A DNA stretch of 64,000 nucleotides from Alteromonas sp. MMG017 (GCF_018100795.1 NZ_JAGJDY010000012.1:62001-126000), one strand, 5' to 3'; shown: positions 36,477 through 46,425, counted from the stretch's first letter. Notes: generated by a model not told the origin, from the letters alone. Numbers and translations are program-made.

Positions 36477-38673
36477 TAAGCATCACACTCGTTATCTTCT
36501 AATTGCCCTATTTATTGCCTCAACACTCCTAGGATTACTGCTTCTTGCCCCTATGGACGCAGCAGGCCAGCTAATCTCTTCTTCTGTTATTCTGGTTATC
36601 ATTTCAATATGTAGCCGTGAAGCAAATTTCGCACAACGATTTCAATATTTCTTTAGAACACTCGCGCTGGTACTCGGCGTCGCTATTACTTTGCGCTATT
36701 TATTCTGGCGGGGCTTGTATACCCTTTCAGCCACTGACGTGTTTTCATTTATTGCGATATGGCTTCTTTTTCTAGCTGAAATTTATGCTGGAATTACTTC
36801 GATACTGGGGTGTATTGTAAATGTATTCCCACTTAGTCGCCCTCAGCTTACTCTTGATGATATAGATAAAACACAGTTACCCACTGTGGATGTCATGATC
36901 CCCACCTACAACGAATCACAAGATATTCTAGAGATAACCATCCGTGCAGCCAGAGTGATGGATTACCCTGCTGATAAAGTCAGCATTCACCTGTTAGATG
37001 ACGGCGGCACTGACGAAAAAATTAACCAAGCAGACCCACAAAAAGCGCAAATAGCTGTGGAGCGACGTGCAGAATTAAAAGCGCTCTGTGAAAGGTTGGG
37101 AGTAACCTACCATACCCGCGCGCAGAACCTGTACGCAAAAGCCGGAAATGTGAACAGTGCCATCAATAATACCTCCGGCGAGCTCATTGTTATCTTAGAT
37201 GCTGACCACGTCCCCACTAGCGACTTTTTAAGCCGAACCGTTCCTTGGATGGTTAAAAAAGAAAAAGTGTTCTTGGTACAAACCCCTCACTTTATGGCTA
37301 ACCCAGACCCCGTCGAACGAAACTATTTCTCGGCGTTTACCCGCATGCCCTCTGAAAACGACATGTTTTACGGCACTATTCAAAAAGGTTTAGATTACTG
37401 GTCTAGCTCGTTTTTTTGTGGGTCGGCCGCGCTATTGCGCCGAGCACACTTAGAATTGGTAGGGGGCATTTCGGGAGAATCTATCACTGAAGACGCAGAA
37501 ACAGCCCTCGATTTACATAAAATGGGCTATGAATCAGTGTATGTTGATCGCCCAATGGTAAGCGGATTAGCGCCAGAAACCTTTGATGCTTTCATCCAGC
37601 AACGTATGCGCTGGGCACAGGGTATGACCCAAATTTTATTGCTGAAAAAACCCTATAACGCGAAAGGCTTGTCTTGGTATCAACGTGTTGGCTACATGAG
37701 CTCTATTATGTTTTGGCTGTTTCCCTTCGCACGGGTTGTCTTTCTGTTAATGCCGCTGGGTTACTTGGTGTTTGGCCTACAGGTTTACCATGCCTCAATG
37801 ATGGAAATTCTAGCGTTTACCATGCCCCACGTTATTGCAACCTACATGATTTCCACCATGCTATTTGGGCGAACCCGATGGCCGCTGGTCTCTGAGTTGT
37901 ACGAAATACTACAATGTGCTTTTACACTGATGGCGCTCATCAAAGTATTTTTAAAGCCTCGCGCGCCCTCATTTGTGGTTACTCCCAAAGGGGAGAGTTT
38001 AGATAAAAACTTTGTTTCGCCACTTTCTAGCGTGTTTTACTGGATAACCGCACTACTTTCGTTTGCCATGATTATCGGCATTTATAAATTCATTAATGAA
38101 CCGCTTACCCGAGAGCTTACACTCGTTGTATTACTGTGGAATGGTTTTAATTTATTGCTGTTGTTCAGCGCTATGAGTGTATTGCTTGAGCGTAAACAGC
38201 TTCGAAGCCAATCGCGACTACCCGCCACTGATAACGTTGTGATTAGAACGCACGAAGGACAAGCCTGGGTAGGGGAGTTAAACGACTTGTCTTCTAGTGG
38301 GGTAAAAATACAAATTAGGGGGGATTTACCGATGATTCCTTCTAATGTGGTATTAAGTTCGTGGGCAGAGGCACTAAAAACTAATGTAGATTTACATCTT
38401 AAAGTGGTTGAATTCGATAGCAATAAGAAGACCTTACGTGCAACGTTTAATCCACAAAGTGATGTGGAACGAAATAACGTTGTGGCCTATTGTTTATGTG
38501 ACAGTAGGCGTTGGCAATCGTTTCAACGACGCCGAACTCGTCCAATATCATACTGGTTTGGTATGCGACATGTTTTAAATGTAGGGCTAGGTCCTATATT
38601 TGCTCATCTGTTTTTTTTACTAAAGAAACTTCTTCTACGATTAAAATTGCGTACTGGGGTATTGAAGGAATAA
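36457..38673 (+). CDS. bcsA: Cellulose synthase catalytic subunit BcsA with PilZ domain
   Basis: A 738-residue GT2 synthase that polymerises UDP-glucose into beta-1,4-glucan and exports it. The glycosyltransferase motifs are in order: DDG at 181-183, DAD at 248-250, FFCG at 319-322, TED at 344-346 and QRMRW (QxxRW) at 382-386. Membrane helices lie before residue 120 and after about 405. The C-terminal PilZ domain has RSQSR (RxxxR) and DLSSSG (DxSxxG), the residues that bind cyclic-di-GMP, so activation by that signal is expected. The start is a TTG at 36457 overlapping the preceding gene; the next Met lies inside the first helix. Shorter than E. coli BcsA (872), mainly at the N-terminus. bcsB follows two bases after. 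Confidence 0.96.
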   Translation: MGNSLTNKHHTRYLLIALFIASTLLGLLLLAPMDAAGQLISSSVILVIISICSREANFAQRFQYFFRTLALVLGVAITLRYLFWRGLYTLSATDVFSFIAIWLLFLAEIYAGITSILGCIVNVFPLSRPQLTLDDIDKTQLPTVDVMIPTYNESQDILEITIRAARVMDYPADKVSIHLLDDGGTDEKINQADPQKAQIAVERRAELKALCERLGVTYHTRAQNLYAKAGNVNSAINNTSGELIVILDADHVPTSDFLSRTVPWMVKKEKVFLVQTPHFMANPDPVERNYFSAFTRMPSENDMFYGTIQKGLDYWSSSFFCGSAALLRRAHLELVGGISGESITEDAETALDLHKMGYESVYVDRPMVSGLAPETFDAFIQQRMRWAQGMTQILLLKKPYNAKGLSWYQRVGYMSSIMFWLFPFARVVFLLMPLGYLVFGLQVYHASMMEILAFTMPHVIATYMISTMLFGRTRWPLVSELYEILQCAFTLMALIKVFLKPRAPSFVVTPKGESLDKNFVSPLSSVFYWITALLSFAMIIGIYKFINEPLTRELTLVVLLWNGFNLLLLFSAMSVLLERKQLRSQSRLPATDNVVIRTHEGQAWVGELNDLSSSGVKIQIRGDLPMIPSNVVLSSWAEALKTNVDLHLKVVEFDSNKKTLRATFNPQSDVERNNVVAYCLCDSRRWQSFQRRRTRPISYWFGMRHVLNVGLGPIFAHLFFLLKKLLLRLKLRTGVLKE

Positions 38674-38675
38674 TA

Positions 38676-40949
38676 ATGATAAAACCTTACTTCTTACTAA
38701 TGTTTAGCTTGTTTTTCTCTGCAAGCATTATGGCTGAAACACAAACATTTCGACTGAGTGATTTTTATGCTGGTGACAGTATTGCGCGCTTAGAAGGGAA
38801 GTCTAGTAGCGTAGATATCGCAATACCGCTAAGTGCCATTAGTGACATATCAAAAGCGTCTCTTAAATTAGAAATTGTGAGTTCACAAGCGCTAATTGAG
38901 AAACGTTCACAAATGTATGTGCGATTTAACAATGCCACTATTGGGCAGATAGCCTATGCCCCAAATCAACCCAATATTATCTCTACAATTGATATTCCTT
39001 CTCAGCTTTGGCGAGAAGGCTTTAACAATTTAACGTTGGCGGCCAGCCACCAATACGCGATGCAATGCGTCAATGGTAACTCGCCGGAATTATGGAGCGA
39101 GGTGAACCTTTACACTTCTTCGCTCACAGTCGACGCCGATATAGATGTAGATGATTTTGGCATTAAAGATTTATCCGGATTCTTTAGTGCAGGCATTGGC
39201 GGGCAGCGTAGTGTTCAGTTACTCAGTGCTGAAGATGCTGATAGCGGTATTATTGAAAATACGTTGCCACTAGTAGCGCAAGCGCTGGCACTCAGAAACC
39301 AATATCAACCTCTTGGTGTCATGCATACGCACATTCCACAAGGATATGTTTTACCTAAAGTGATTCAAGAAGAAGAGGGATTTTGGAGTGAAAATAGAAT
39401 AGATGCATATGAAAAAACAGCGTGGTATTTAGATGAAACCAAGACGCGAGAGATTCATGTTCTGGTAGGGAATAAGCAAGCATTGTCGCCAGTACTATCT
39501 GACGCGATGGTAAATGAAATTAACGGCCCTTTTCTAAAAGTGCAACGCACCGAAGCGTTTGTCGCTGCTGATAAAACCTGGGTACCAGCAGCGTATCGGC
39601 TTATTGTCAGCGGAAATAATAATGATGAGGTTTTAGACGCAGCGAAAGCTTTGTCGGTAATGGATGATGTATTAAACCCTGGTGCTCGCACTATTGTTCG
39701 TTCTCAAACGCAAATGGACGCAATAGGGTTACAACAAACTGCTGCATTGCAACCTGGTGAAAGTTACACCTTCAGCGATTTAGGGGTATCTAGCGATCAG
39801 TTTGTTGATGAAGGGCGCTTTGAGAAAAATGTCACAATGAAGCTACCTGCTGATTTCTTTGTACCGGAAAATGCCAGCGTAGCGTTTCTTCTCGATTTCG
39901 GTTATGGGGCGGGCATTGGCCCGGGCTCTTCAATGAACGTTAGTGTGAATGGTGAACTCGTTCATGGCTTGTACCTTGGCGAGGTGAATGGTGAATCTTT
40001 TAGAGATTATCAACTGAAGATCCCTGCACGTTTTTTTAAAGGCGGAACGAACAACGTCAGCTTTATCATTACTATGCGCCCGCCTGTTTCTGGGCTCGCG
40101 TGTAACGATGTGCAAGGCTCTCATCTGTTGTTCCAATTTAACAACAGCTCTAGCATACAACTTCCCCAAGCAGGTCATGTAGCCGTGCAGCCTGATTTGG
40201 GCTTATTTGGTGATACGGGGTATCCTTTAGCACGCTTTAATTCAGCGCCTAAAAGCCAAATATTTATACCATCTAACGACTATTTAGACAGTGCACTGAC
40301 CCTTGCTGGCAAGCTTGCTCAAGTTGCAAAAATTCCCCTGCTGAATCTTTCAATCACTAAAGATGCCAGTGAAGGTGAGGGCTCATTAATTGTATTAGGA
40401 AGCCCAGAAACACTAAACAACCTTGAACAAGATAGTTTTGTTACTGCCATTGGAAATACTAAGCGTTGGCCCTACCGCGCACAAAATATGTTGTACAACC
40501 GTGTGAGGGATTTCAGCAACGATAAATCCTACCGCCAAATGCTTACCGAAGGCACTACAGTGCAGGAAAGTGACTTGGGCGACAATGCGGTGTTTGTGGC
40601 ACAGCGTCACCCCAATGGCACAAATTCCGACACCCTGTTTTTATTGGTTGCACAAACACCTGAAAAATTGGCCGCCAGAGTGGATGATTTGATTAGTTTG
40701 TCTTTGTGGGGACAAATGGCTGGCGACTTCTTCGTTTGGAATGATAACGAATCACCATTGCTGGTTATGCAGGTTAACGATAAATATGAAATGGGTGAGC
40801 CGGACGATGTTTTACTTACCCTTCGCTTGTGGTTGTCTAACAATCCTTGGTATTGGTTAGTCACCTTCATGGTACTAGTATTCTTCGTCAGCTTATTCAT
40901 TTACTTGTTGCTACGACGCCGCAATAAAAAAGCACAAGATTCATGGTAG
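38676..40949 (+). CDS. bcsB: Cellulose synthase periplasmic subunit BcsB
   Basis: A 757-residue protein: signal peptide (MIKPYFLLMFSLFFSASIMA, before ETQTF), a long periplasmic region with two carbohydrate-binding-like and flavodoxin-like modules, and a C-terminal membrane anchor (WLVTFMVLVFFVSLFIYLLL) followed by arginine/lysine residues. BcsB guides the glucan across the periplasm and is needed for BcsA activity. I chose the ATG at 38676, two bases after the bcsA stop with GAAGGA upstream; the frame is open to 38511 but that part overlaps bcsA. The end overlaps bcsZ by seven bases. Confidence 0.94.
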   Translation: MIKPYFLLMFSLFFSASIMAETQTFRLSDFYAGDSIARLEGKSSSVDIAIPLSAISDISKASLKLEIVSSQALIEKRSQMYVRFNNATIGQIAYAPNQPNIISTIDIPSQLWREGFNNLTLAASHQYAMQCVNGNSPELWSEVNLYTSSLTVDADIDVDDFGIKDLSGFFSAGIGGQRSVQLLSAEDADSGIIENTLPLVAQALALRNQYQPLGVMHTHIPQGYVLPKVIQEEEGFWSENRIDAYEKTAWYLDETKTREIHVLVGNKQALSPVLSDAMVNEINGPFLKVQRTEAFVAADKTWVPAAYRLIVSGNNNDEVLDAAKALSVMDDVLNPGARTIVRSQTQMDAIGLQQTAALQPGESYTFSDLGVSSDQFVDEGRFEKNVTMKLPADFFVPENASVAFLLDFGYGAGIGPGSSMNVSVNGELVHGLYLGEVNGESFRDYQLKIPARFFKGGTNNVSFIITMRPPVSGLACNDVQGSHLLFQFNNSSSIQLPQAGHVAVQPDLGLFGDTGYPLARFNSAPKSQIFIPSNDYLDSALTLAGKLAQVAKIPLLNLSITKDASEGEGSLIVLGSPETLNNLEQDSFVTAIGNTKRWPYRAQNMLYNRVRDFSNDKSYRQMLTEGTTVQESDLGDNAVFVAQRHPNGTNSDTLFLLVAQTPEKLAARVDDLISLSLWGQMAGDFFVWNDNESPLLVMQVNDKYEMGEPDDVLLTLRLWLSNNPWYWLVTFMVLVFFVSLFIYLLLRRRNKKAQDSW

Positions 40950-42001
40950 CGGGTAGCAGGGGCATGCGGTTCATTCGACTCGTCGGCCTGTTTGGGCTGC
41001 TAGGTATTTTGGTGTCATGTAGCAACCCTAAAGAGCGTGAAATACAAGAAGCATTTCAAGCTTATAAAGCCTTATTCATCGACAATGGTCGTGTCATCGA
41101 TACAGGTAATGGCGATGTATCTCATAGTGAGGGGCAAGGTTATGGTTTGTTGTTCGCCGTTGCTGCAAGCGATAGAGCAGCGTTTGATGGTATATGGACG
41201 TGGACTCACACTGTACTTCAGCGAAACGATAAGCTATTTCATTGGCGCTACCGCCCCTGTGAAAGTAAAAATAAGCAATGTATAGACGACCCTAACAACG
41301 CCTCAGATGGCGACATACTTATTGCTTGGGCACTATTGCGTGCAGCTGATAAGTGGGGAGACAAAAGCTATCGGCGTGATGCTCAAGCCATCATAACGGC
41401 AATAGAAGAAAAGCTGTTTATTGAAACCGAAGAGTACCTAGTGCTGTTGCCGGGAGAATTCGGTTTTAACAGTGATAAGAATAGTGATGAGGGCATGCAA
41501 GTCAATTTGTCTTATTGGGTGTTTCCTGCCATTGACGCGATTGCAGAGGTTTCGTCTAAGCCGCTTCGCTGGAAAGCATTACACAGTAGTGGTACTGCGT
41601 TTATTTACAAAGCGCGCTTTTCTGAACACAAACTGCCGCCCGACTGGTTAAGAGTGAACGAAGGTGAGTTGTCTTTAACCAATACGGTTTCTCAGGAATA
41701 CGGTTTTAATGCCTGTCGTATACCCCTTCACCTTGCGTGGGCAGGTATTGATGATGCGGCATTTTATTCTGATTTTAAACGCTGGTGGGATATAGAAAGC
41801 ACACCGGCTACGGTCAATTTAATCACAAACGACACGGCTGAATATTCGATGACACCAGGGATGAAAGCGGTTGAGTCTGCGGTAAAACATATTATTGATG
41901 ATAGCCCACTGTCACTTCCATCGATTGACAGAAATATGGATTATTATTCAGCGAGTTTAACCTTGCTTTCTATGATTGCTGTTATGGATGCCAAGTCTTA
42001 A
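40943..42001 (+). CDS. bcsZ: Endo-1,4-beta-glucanase BcsZ (GH8), predicted lipoprotein
   Basis: A 352-residue glycoside hydrolase family 8 enzyme that cleaves beta-1,4-glucan during cellulose production. The proton donor is Glu63 in HSEGQGYG, and the SDGD segment near residues 121-124 holds the catalytic Asp. The N-terminus ends in a lipobox-like ILVSC (Cys26), so the protein may be lipid-anchored rather than soluble as in E. coli. The ATG at 40943 overlaps the bcsB end; an ATG at 40964 is an alternative start and gives a more compact signal peptide. The stop overlaps the bcsC start by one base. Confidence 0.93.
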   Translation: MVAGSRGMRFIRLVGLFGLLGILVSCSNPKEREIQEAFQAYKALFIDNGRVIDTGNGDVSHSEGQGYGLLFAVAASDRAAFDGIWTWTHTVLQRNDKLFHWRYRPCESKNKQCIDDPNNASDGDILIAWALLRAADKWGDKSYRRDAQAIITAIEEKLFIETEEYLVLLPGEFGFNSDKNSDEGMQVNLSYWVFPAIDAIAEVSSKPLRWKALHSSGTAFIYKARFSEHKLPPDWLRVNEGELSLTNTVSQEYGFNACRIPLHLAWAGIDDAAFYSDFKRWWDIESTPATVNLITNDTAEYSMTPGMKAVESAVKHIIDDSPLSLPSIDRNMDYYSASLTLLSMIAVMDAKS

Positions 42002-44511
42002 TGCCTTCACTACTTTATTGCGAAAAGCGCCCATCAAAACTTTTTTTAGCCATGTTGTCGGCCAGTATGGTAGGCACGATGTTAGGCGGCGCCCAAGTCA
42101 GCGCTCAAGTCTCAACTACGTATAAAGAGCAACAAGATAGACAAGGACAAGTAACGCAATATGGCAAACCTGATGTTACGGGGTTGTGGTATCACATTAA
42201 TCAAAAACAGACACAACTAGCAAACCAAGAATTAGGCCGACTTAAAAGCGCGTTTCCGCAATGGATAGTACCTAGCGACATTGAAACGGCATTGTATCAA
42301 TTGAACAACCCTTCCAAGCCCTCTGATGTTGTTACAAATCAGGCTGCTTCGAATCCGGGGTCCTCAAAAACGCCATCGAAAAACAAGGTGGCGAAAGACG
42401 TACCACTGCAAAAATTTGCACAAAAAACCTCCGCGCAGCGTGCACTCATTAGCGCAGGTGAGCTTACGCAGTTATCAACGTTAGCTAACAACCTAGCCCG
42501 TTACGATTATCACATGTTATTGGGGTGGACTGCCCTAGACAAAGGCTTGCTAAGCGATGCTCAGCATCATTTTGAGCGTGCTGAAGCCTTACATGAAACT
42601 GTAGTGCAGAAAAAAGGCGTGGTTGATGGCAAGCGTGCCATTGTGAATGCGCGTATTCAAAGTGCTCTTGGCAACAGCGCTAGCAACGTAAACATAAAAG
42701 ACAGCATTACCAGAGAAAGCACGGCGCAACTCAAGTCGATGTTGTTGGGTGCCAATGGCCAGCAGGTGAGTGAAACGCTACTGGGCGAAGCCTGGAAGCG
42801 TTATGACGCCGAACGCTATCAAGGGGCTTATGTGTTATTTGTACTGTTAGATAATCATGAAGGCGTGTGGCTGAGTCTGCGGGGGCAGGGGGAGAATGCA
42901 AAGGCGGGGGCTTATGCGTGTGAACAAGCAAGCTCGCAAAAATTCCTCACTCGCTGCGCTGATTTTTTAGCTTCCGAGCAGGCCGAATATTACAACAACG
43001 GGCAATTCCAGCGCAGTGTAGATACAGGATTAGCATTGCGAGATATTCGGCGTTTAAGCCCTGATGAACAAGCGCTGTTGGGCTGGAGTGCGTCACAAGC
43101 AAGCACGAGTCTTACCGATGAAAATGCTCAAATTGCCAGAGATGCTTTTTCCGCTACTCTTGCATCACAACGTACTGCAGGTGAGGCGAGTAACATCGAT
43201 ATCGCCAATGCGCTTGTACGGTTAGAAAATGCCGAGGGGCGTGCTGCATTAGCTGAAAAATACCCTTCGGTTGCACATATTTTGCAGCAACAAAACGCGG
43301 CGAGTGCATGGCCAAGAAAGCAATTTATCTTATCGTATAATCTTGAAGATGCTAGAGCGACAACAGCGCAAACTAAAGATGCACATACTGTGGTTGCAGG
43401 CTTAACTACTCGGTCTCGAAGTGGTGATGAGGGACTGGGTAATTTTGATGTGTTCACGAGTTATATTGGTGTTGGCGGTATGGTAGACAGTTGGCAATGG
43501 CAGGTAGCACTCGATTATCAACAGTTGTATAGCGGTAAGCCTGTAACGAACAGTTGGTTTGCCGATGGGCAAGCTTCAGATGACTTTGCGGGCATTGCTG
43601 GTTTTGAAGATAAAGGGCTGCGGGCAGAAATCACGTATCAACAAACTGCTTTCAATTTTTACGCTAACCTAGAGTATGAATTATTTGACCAGCCTGTGGA
43701 CGCAGAGCTAACAGGGCAACTTTCTGCAACGTGGTTTTTACCTGAAGTCACGTTGGCGACAACGCTATTTCATTTACCTAAAACCGATAGTCTATTAAGT
43801 CAGGCCGGTACCTTTAATAGCGAACAAAACGAACGGTGGGGTTATGTTATTGCAGACGGCATTTCGGTGCTAGCTGCACACAGCTTCAAACCACAGTGGT
43901 CGGTTGCGGGGACATTAACGTGGGCAAGTTTAAGTGGCGATGGGGTTGCCGATAATAAATATTTATCCCTTCGTACGGATGTGAACTATAACCTTGCGCC
44001 ACAAATATCGACTACGTTGGATTACTGGCGCGTAGGGCCTTTTTTCAGTTATTTAGGGTACGATGAAAATCTAAGCGGTTTTACTTACGGGCATGGTGGG
44101 TATTTCAGCCCAAATTATATGCTAAGTATTGGCGGGTATTCTGAACTGCTGACGATGGAAGCGCACCGTTGGCAATTTAAATTGAGTACCTCACTAGGGC
44201 TGTCTAGATTAGCAGAGCCTAGCGATCCTAGGTTTCCTCTATTAACGGTTAATGATACGAGCAATTCGCTATCAAGCTTAAACCTGCCTTATAGTCGTAG
44301 CACGGGCTTAAGCGGTAATATGATGTTTGAAGGCCAATATAGATTATCTGATGAATGGATAGTAGCGGGGTACATAGGTAAAGCCTTTGCGGTGGAATAT
44401 CAGGCCTTTGAGGCAGGGATACAAATACGTTGGCGACCAGGAAAAGGCGAAGGCGTAACCAGTGACGAGCTAATGCGCTCGTCACCGCGGTTATCAGGCT
44501 TTGCGCTTTAG
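42001..44511 (+). CDS. bcsC: Cellulose export outer-membrane protein BcsC
   Basis: An 836-residue protein with a signal peptide (about 1-36, ending AQVSAQV), a helical TPR-like region (about 50-450, for example YHMLLGWTALDKGLLSDAQHHFERAEAL) and a C-terminal beta-barrel of the BCSC_C type (about 470-836; alternating aromatic strands, YFSPNYMLSIGGYSEL). It should bind peptidoglycan or glucan through the TPRs and export cellulose through the barrel. It is clearly shorter than E. coli BcsC (about 1157 residues), with fewer TPRs. Polar Ser/Lys-rich linker at about 100-140. Its last 18 bases overlap the end of the convergent choice-of-anchor A gene. Confidence 0.88.
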   Translation: MPSLLYCEKRPSKLFLAMLSASMVGTMLGGAQVSAQVSTTYKEQQDRQGQVTQYGKPDVTGLWYHINQKQTQLANQELGRLKSAFPQWIVPSDIETALYQLNNPSKPSDVVTNQAASNPGSSKTPSKNKVAKDVPLQKFAQKTSAQRALISAGELTQLSTLANNLARYDYHMLLGWTALDKGLLSDAQHHFERAEALHETVVQKKGVVDGKRAIVNARIQSALGNSASNVNIKDSITRESTAQLKSMLLGANGQQVSETLLGEAWKRYDAERYQGAYVLFVLLDNHEGVWLSLRGQGENAKAGAYACEQASSQKFLTRCADFLASEQAEYYNNGQFQRSVDTGLALRDIRRLSPDEQALLGWSASQASTSLTDENAQIARDAFSATLASQRTAGEASNIDIANALVRLENAEGRAALAEKYPSVAHILQQQNAASAWPRKQFILSYNLEDARATTAQTKDAHTVVAGLTTRSRSGDEGLGNFDVFTSYIGVGGMVDSWQWQVALDYQQLYSGKPVTNSWFADGQASDDFAGIAGFEDKGLRAEITYQQTAFNFYANLEYELFDQPVDAELTGQLSATWFLPEVTLATTLFHLPKTDSLLSQAGTFNSEQNERWGYVIADGISVLAAHSFKPQWSVAGTLTWASLSGDGVADNKYLSLRTDVNYNLAPQISTTLDYWRVGPFFSYLGYDENLSGFTYGHGGYFSPNYMLSIGGYSELLTMEAHRWQFKLSTSLGLSRLAEPSDPRFPLLTVNDTSNSLSSLNLPYSRSTGLSGNMMFEGQYRLSDEWIVAGYIGKAFAVEYQAFEAGIQIRWRPGKGEGVTSDELMRSSPRLSGFAL

Positions 44512-45846
44512 TTTATTACGAATAAACACTACCGCGAATGCAGGAAGCATAAGAAGTATTGAGCCCGGCGCAGATACCTGCGTTACGCCGAAACTATAAT
44601 TATTGACTTGCCCAGTGGGCGCTAAATATTCAACGGCATTATCATTGGTTAGGTAAACTTCTGGGGTAAACACGCTACTCGCGATGAGATTCCCATCAAT
44701 ATGGCCGTTGTAAAAAGCAATATCGGCATAAGGCGCTAATATACTTCCCTTTACCCCAATTGACTGAATAGTCACGCTGGTGGCATCTACAAAGTTAAAT
44801 AGAATATTATTGGTGTAGGTGCCGTCGTGACGATAATCTGCATTTTGGTCGTTATCTTGATATTGCCCAGCAAACGCAGTGTTGAAAAAGCCGGTATTAA
44901 ACAAATCGACCGCATCACCCGTTACGTTGATGATGTTGTAGCTAGTGGTTGAGAAGTCGTAAGTAATACTCTTGTTCGCCACAGATAACCAATCGGCATC
45001 GATGTCGTAAATATTGATACTGTCGTCACCAGAGAACACGATACCATCTACGTCACTGCTATCTGCACAGCTTGTATCACCTTGGCAATAAAAGGTGGTA
45101 CTGCCGTTTGCTGTCATGTCAGCGAATTCTAACGACTGTGCTTTGATTTCAGATTCTATAGCGTCAAAGTCGATATTATCTATCGCCGAAGATGTGACAG
45201 TGTCTGCAATGATGCCGTCACTGGCTGTAGAGTTCATATCTAGGACAACCGTGCCGCCAGCAGCAATGCCGCCATTGGTAACTTCAGAGCTAACGAGAGC
45301 AACACTGTCAACTGCACTAATATCACCATTTTCTACGCTAGTATTAGTTAGCTGTACACTGCCCGCATTAATATCGCCGTCACTGATTTGTGCATTAGTT
45401 GAGGTAAAAACCCCCCCCACATTAACATCGCCGCTTAAAACGGTACTTTCGGTAATAGTGGCGTTGTCAGCTGCATTAACGGCGCCTTCAAACTCAACAT
45501 TGTTAGCCACAATATTGCCGCTAACGGTGGTTTGGCCGTTACGAATTTTTCCGTTTGTGTAGACGATATCGCCACCCACAAACAATGAACTTGTGGTTAA
45601 ATCTGGGGAAAGTTGTAGGCCTACATCAAAGTCGTTCACGACTAGGCTACCGCCAACAGCAAGGCTACCCTCTACATCGGAGTAGTAACCGGTATAGTCT
45701 TCGAAGATGAATGCATTGTAGTCGAATGCTTCGCTCAAGGTAATTTGAGCGGCATGACCAATACCTTGTGCACTAAGTGCCAAGGTTAGCGCGCCAAGGG
45801 AACTGGCGAGTTTCGTTGAAATTGTGTGTTTACGTATCGTTGACAT
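44494..45846 (-). CDS. Choice-of-anchor A family secreted protein with PEP-CTERM-like tail
   Basis: A 450-residue exported protein: signal peptide ending near GIGHA-AQ, a choice-of-anchor A type domain (SEAFDYNAFIFEDYTGYYSDVEGSLAVGG, then GSILAPYADIAFYNGHIDGNLIA) interrupted by a long region of repeated short beta-strand units rich in Gly, Asn, Thr and Ser (about 95-230). The C-terminus has SAPGS, a hydrophobic stretch and RNKLKRKA, the layout of a PEP-CTERM/exosortase sorting signal with the core motif altered. The start is the ATG at 45846, with GGAG eight bases upstream. The coding strand has a run of eight G near codon 145. It may be a surface or matrix protein used with cellulose, an inference from proximity. 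Confidence 0.85.
   Translation of the reverse strand: MSTIRKHTISTKLASSLGALTLALSAQGIGHAAQITLSEAFDYNAFIFEDYTGYYSDVEGSLAVGGSLVVNDFDVGLQLSPDLTTSSLFVGGDIVYTNGKIRNGQTTVSGNIVANNVEFEGAVNAADNATITESTVLSGDVNVGGVFTSTNAQISDGDINAGSVQLTNTSVENGDISAVDSVALVSSEVTNGGIAAGGTVVLDMNSTASDGIIADTVTSSAIDNIDFDAIESEIKAQSLEFADMTANGSTTFYCQGDTSCADSSDVDGIVFSGDDSINIYDIDADWLSVANKSITYDFSTTSYNIINVTGDAVDLFNTGFFNTAFAGQYQDNDQNADYRHDGTYTNNILFNFVDATSVTIQSIGVKGSILAPYADIAFYNGHIDGNLIASSVFTPEVYLTNDNAVEYLAPTGQVNNYSFGVTQVSAPGSILLMLPAFAVVFIRNKLKRKA
45411..45418 (-). repeat. Eight-base homopolymer (G8 on coding strand) inside ORF
   Basis: Eight consecutive C on the plus strand, preceded by five A, inside the choice-of-anchor A gene. A one-base slip here would truncate the protein, so it is a possible phase-variation site; the tract is only moderate in length. 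Confidence 0.6.
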
Positions 45847-45974
45847 ATTTTGCTCCAGTGAAATCAGCAACTGGAATCAATTTTCAACATGGATTTCCAG
45901 GCACACCGAATGGTACGATCAGAACAAAATGTGCGCATCACCACAAGAGATACTTTCGTATAGGTATAGATACG

Positions 45975-46002
45975 AAAAAGCCGCCCTTGAGGCGGCTTTT
46001 TT
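45975..46002 (-). terminator. Intrinsic terminator after exbD
   Basis: AAAAAGCCGCC and GGCGGCTTTTTT flank a five-base loop. Read on the minus strand it lies 16 bases after the exbD stop and ends in a T-run. Confidence 0.86.
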
Positions 46003-46017
46003 AAACTTTCGAAAGAA

Positions 46018-46425
46018 CTAGCCTTTCTTAACCAGTACCGAAACTTTAGCGATACCAGCTACTTTAACCTGGTTCATTACTTCTACCACTGTACCGTGTT
46101 CAGTATCTTCATCAGCTTGAATAGCTGCTGAGTCAGTGTTGTTTTCCGCTAAAAATGTTTGTGTATTTGCTACAACACGGCGGATATCAACTTCACGGCC
46201 ACCCATCATAATAGTGCCGTCGGCATCTATACGGATAGACAATGCTTTAGAAGGCTGATCATTTTTAGCCTGATTGTCTTCTGGGCGGTTAGTATCTAAC
46301 CCTTTTTCTTTCACGAACGAGGTCGTTACGATGAAGAAAATCAACATGATGAACACGATGTCCAACATGGGGGTCATATCAATCTGAGCCTCGTCTTCGG
46401 CCGAGGTATGCTTTTTTCTTTTCAT
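46018..46425 (-). CDS. exbD: ExbD/TolR family biopolymer transport protein
   Basis: A 135-residue protein with a single N-terminal transmembrane helix preceded by the conserved IDMTPMLDIVFIMLIFF, where the Asp in the helix carries protons in ExbB-ExbD and TolQ-TolR motors. The C-terminal periplasmic domain (about 45-135) ends VSVLVKKG. It transmits proton motive force to TonB-type proteins. No exbB or tonB gene adjoins it in this window, which is unusual; it is preceded by a 140-base gap and closed by its own terminator. Confidence 0.9.
   Translation of the reverse strand: MKRKKHTSAEDEAQIDMTPMLDIVFIMLIFFIVTTSFVKEKGLDTNRPEDNQAKNDQPSKALSIRIDADGTIMMGGREVDIRRVVANTQTFLAENNTDSAAIQADEDTEHGTVVEVMNQVKVAGIAKVSVLVKKG

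Noticed and set aside
45095..45562. 155-codon plus-strand frame opposite the choice-of-anchor A gene
   Set aside because: It mirrors the repetitive coding strand of a well-supported secreted protein and has no start context.
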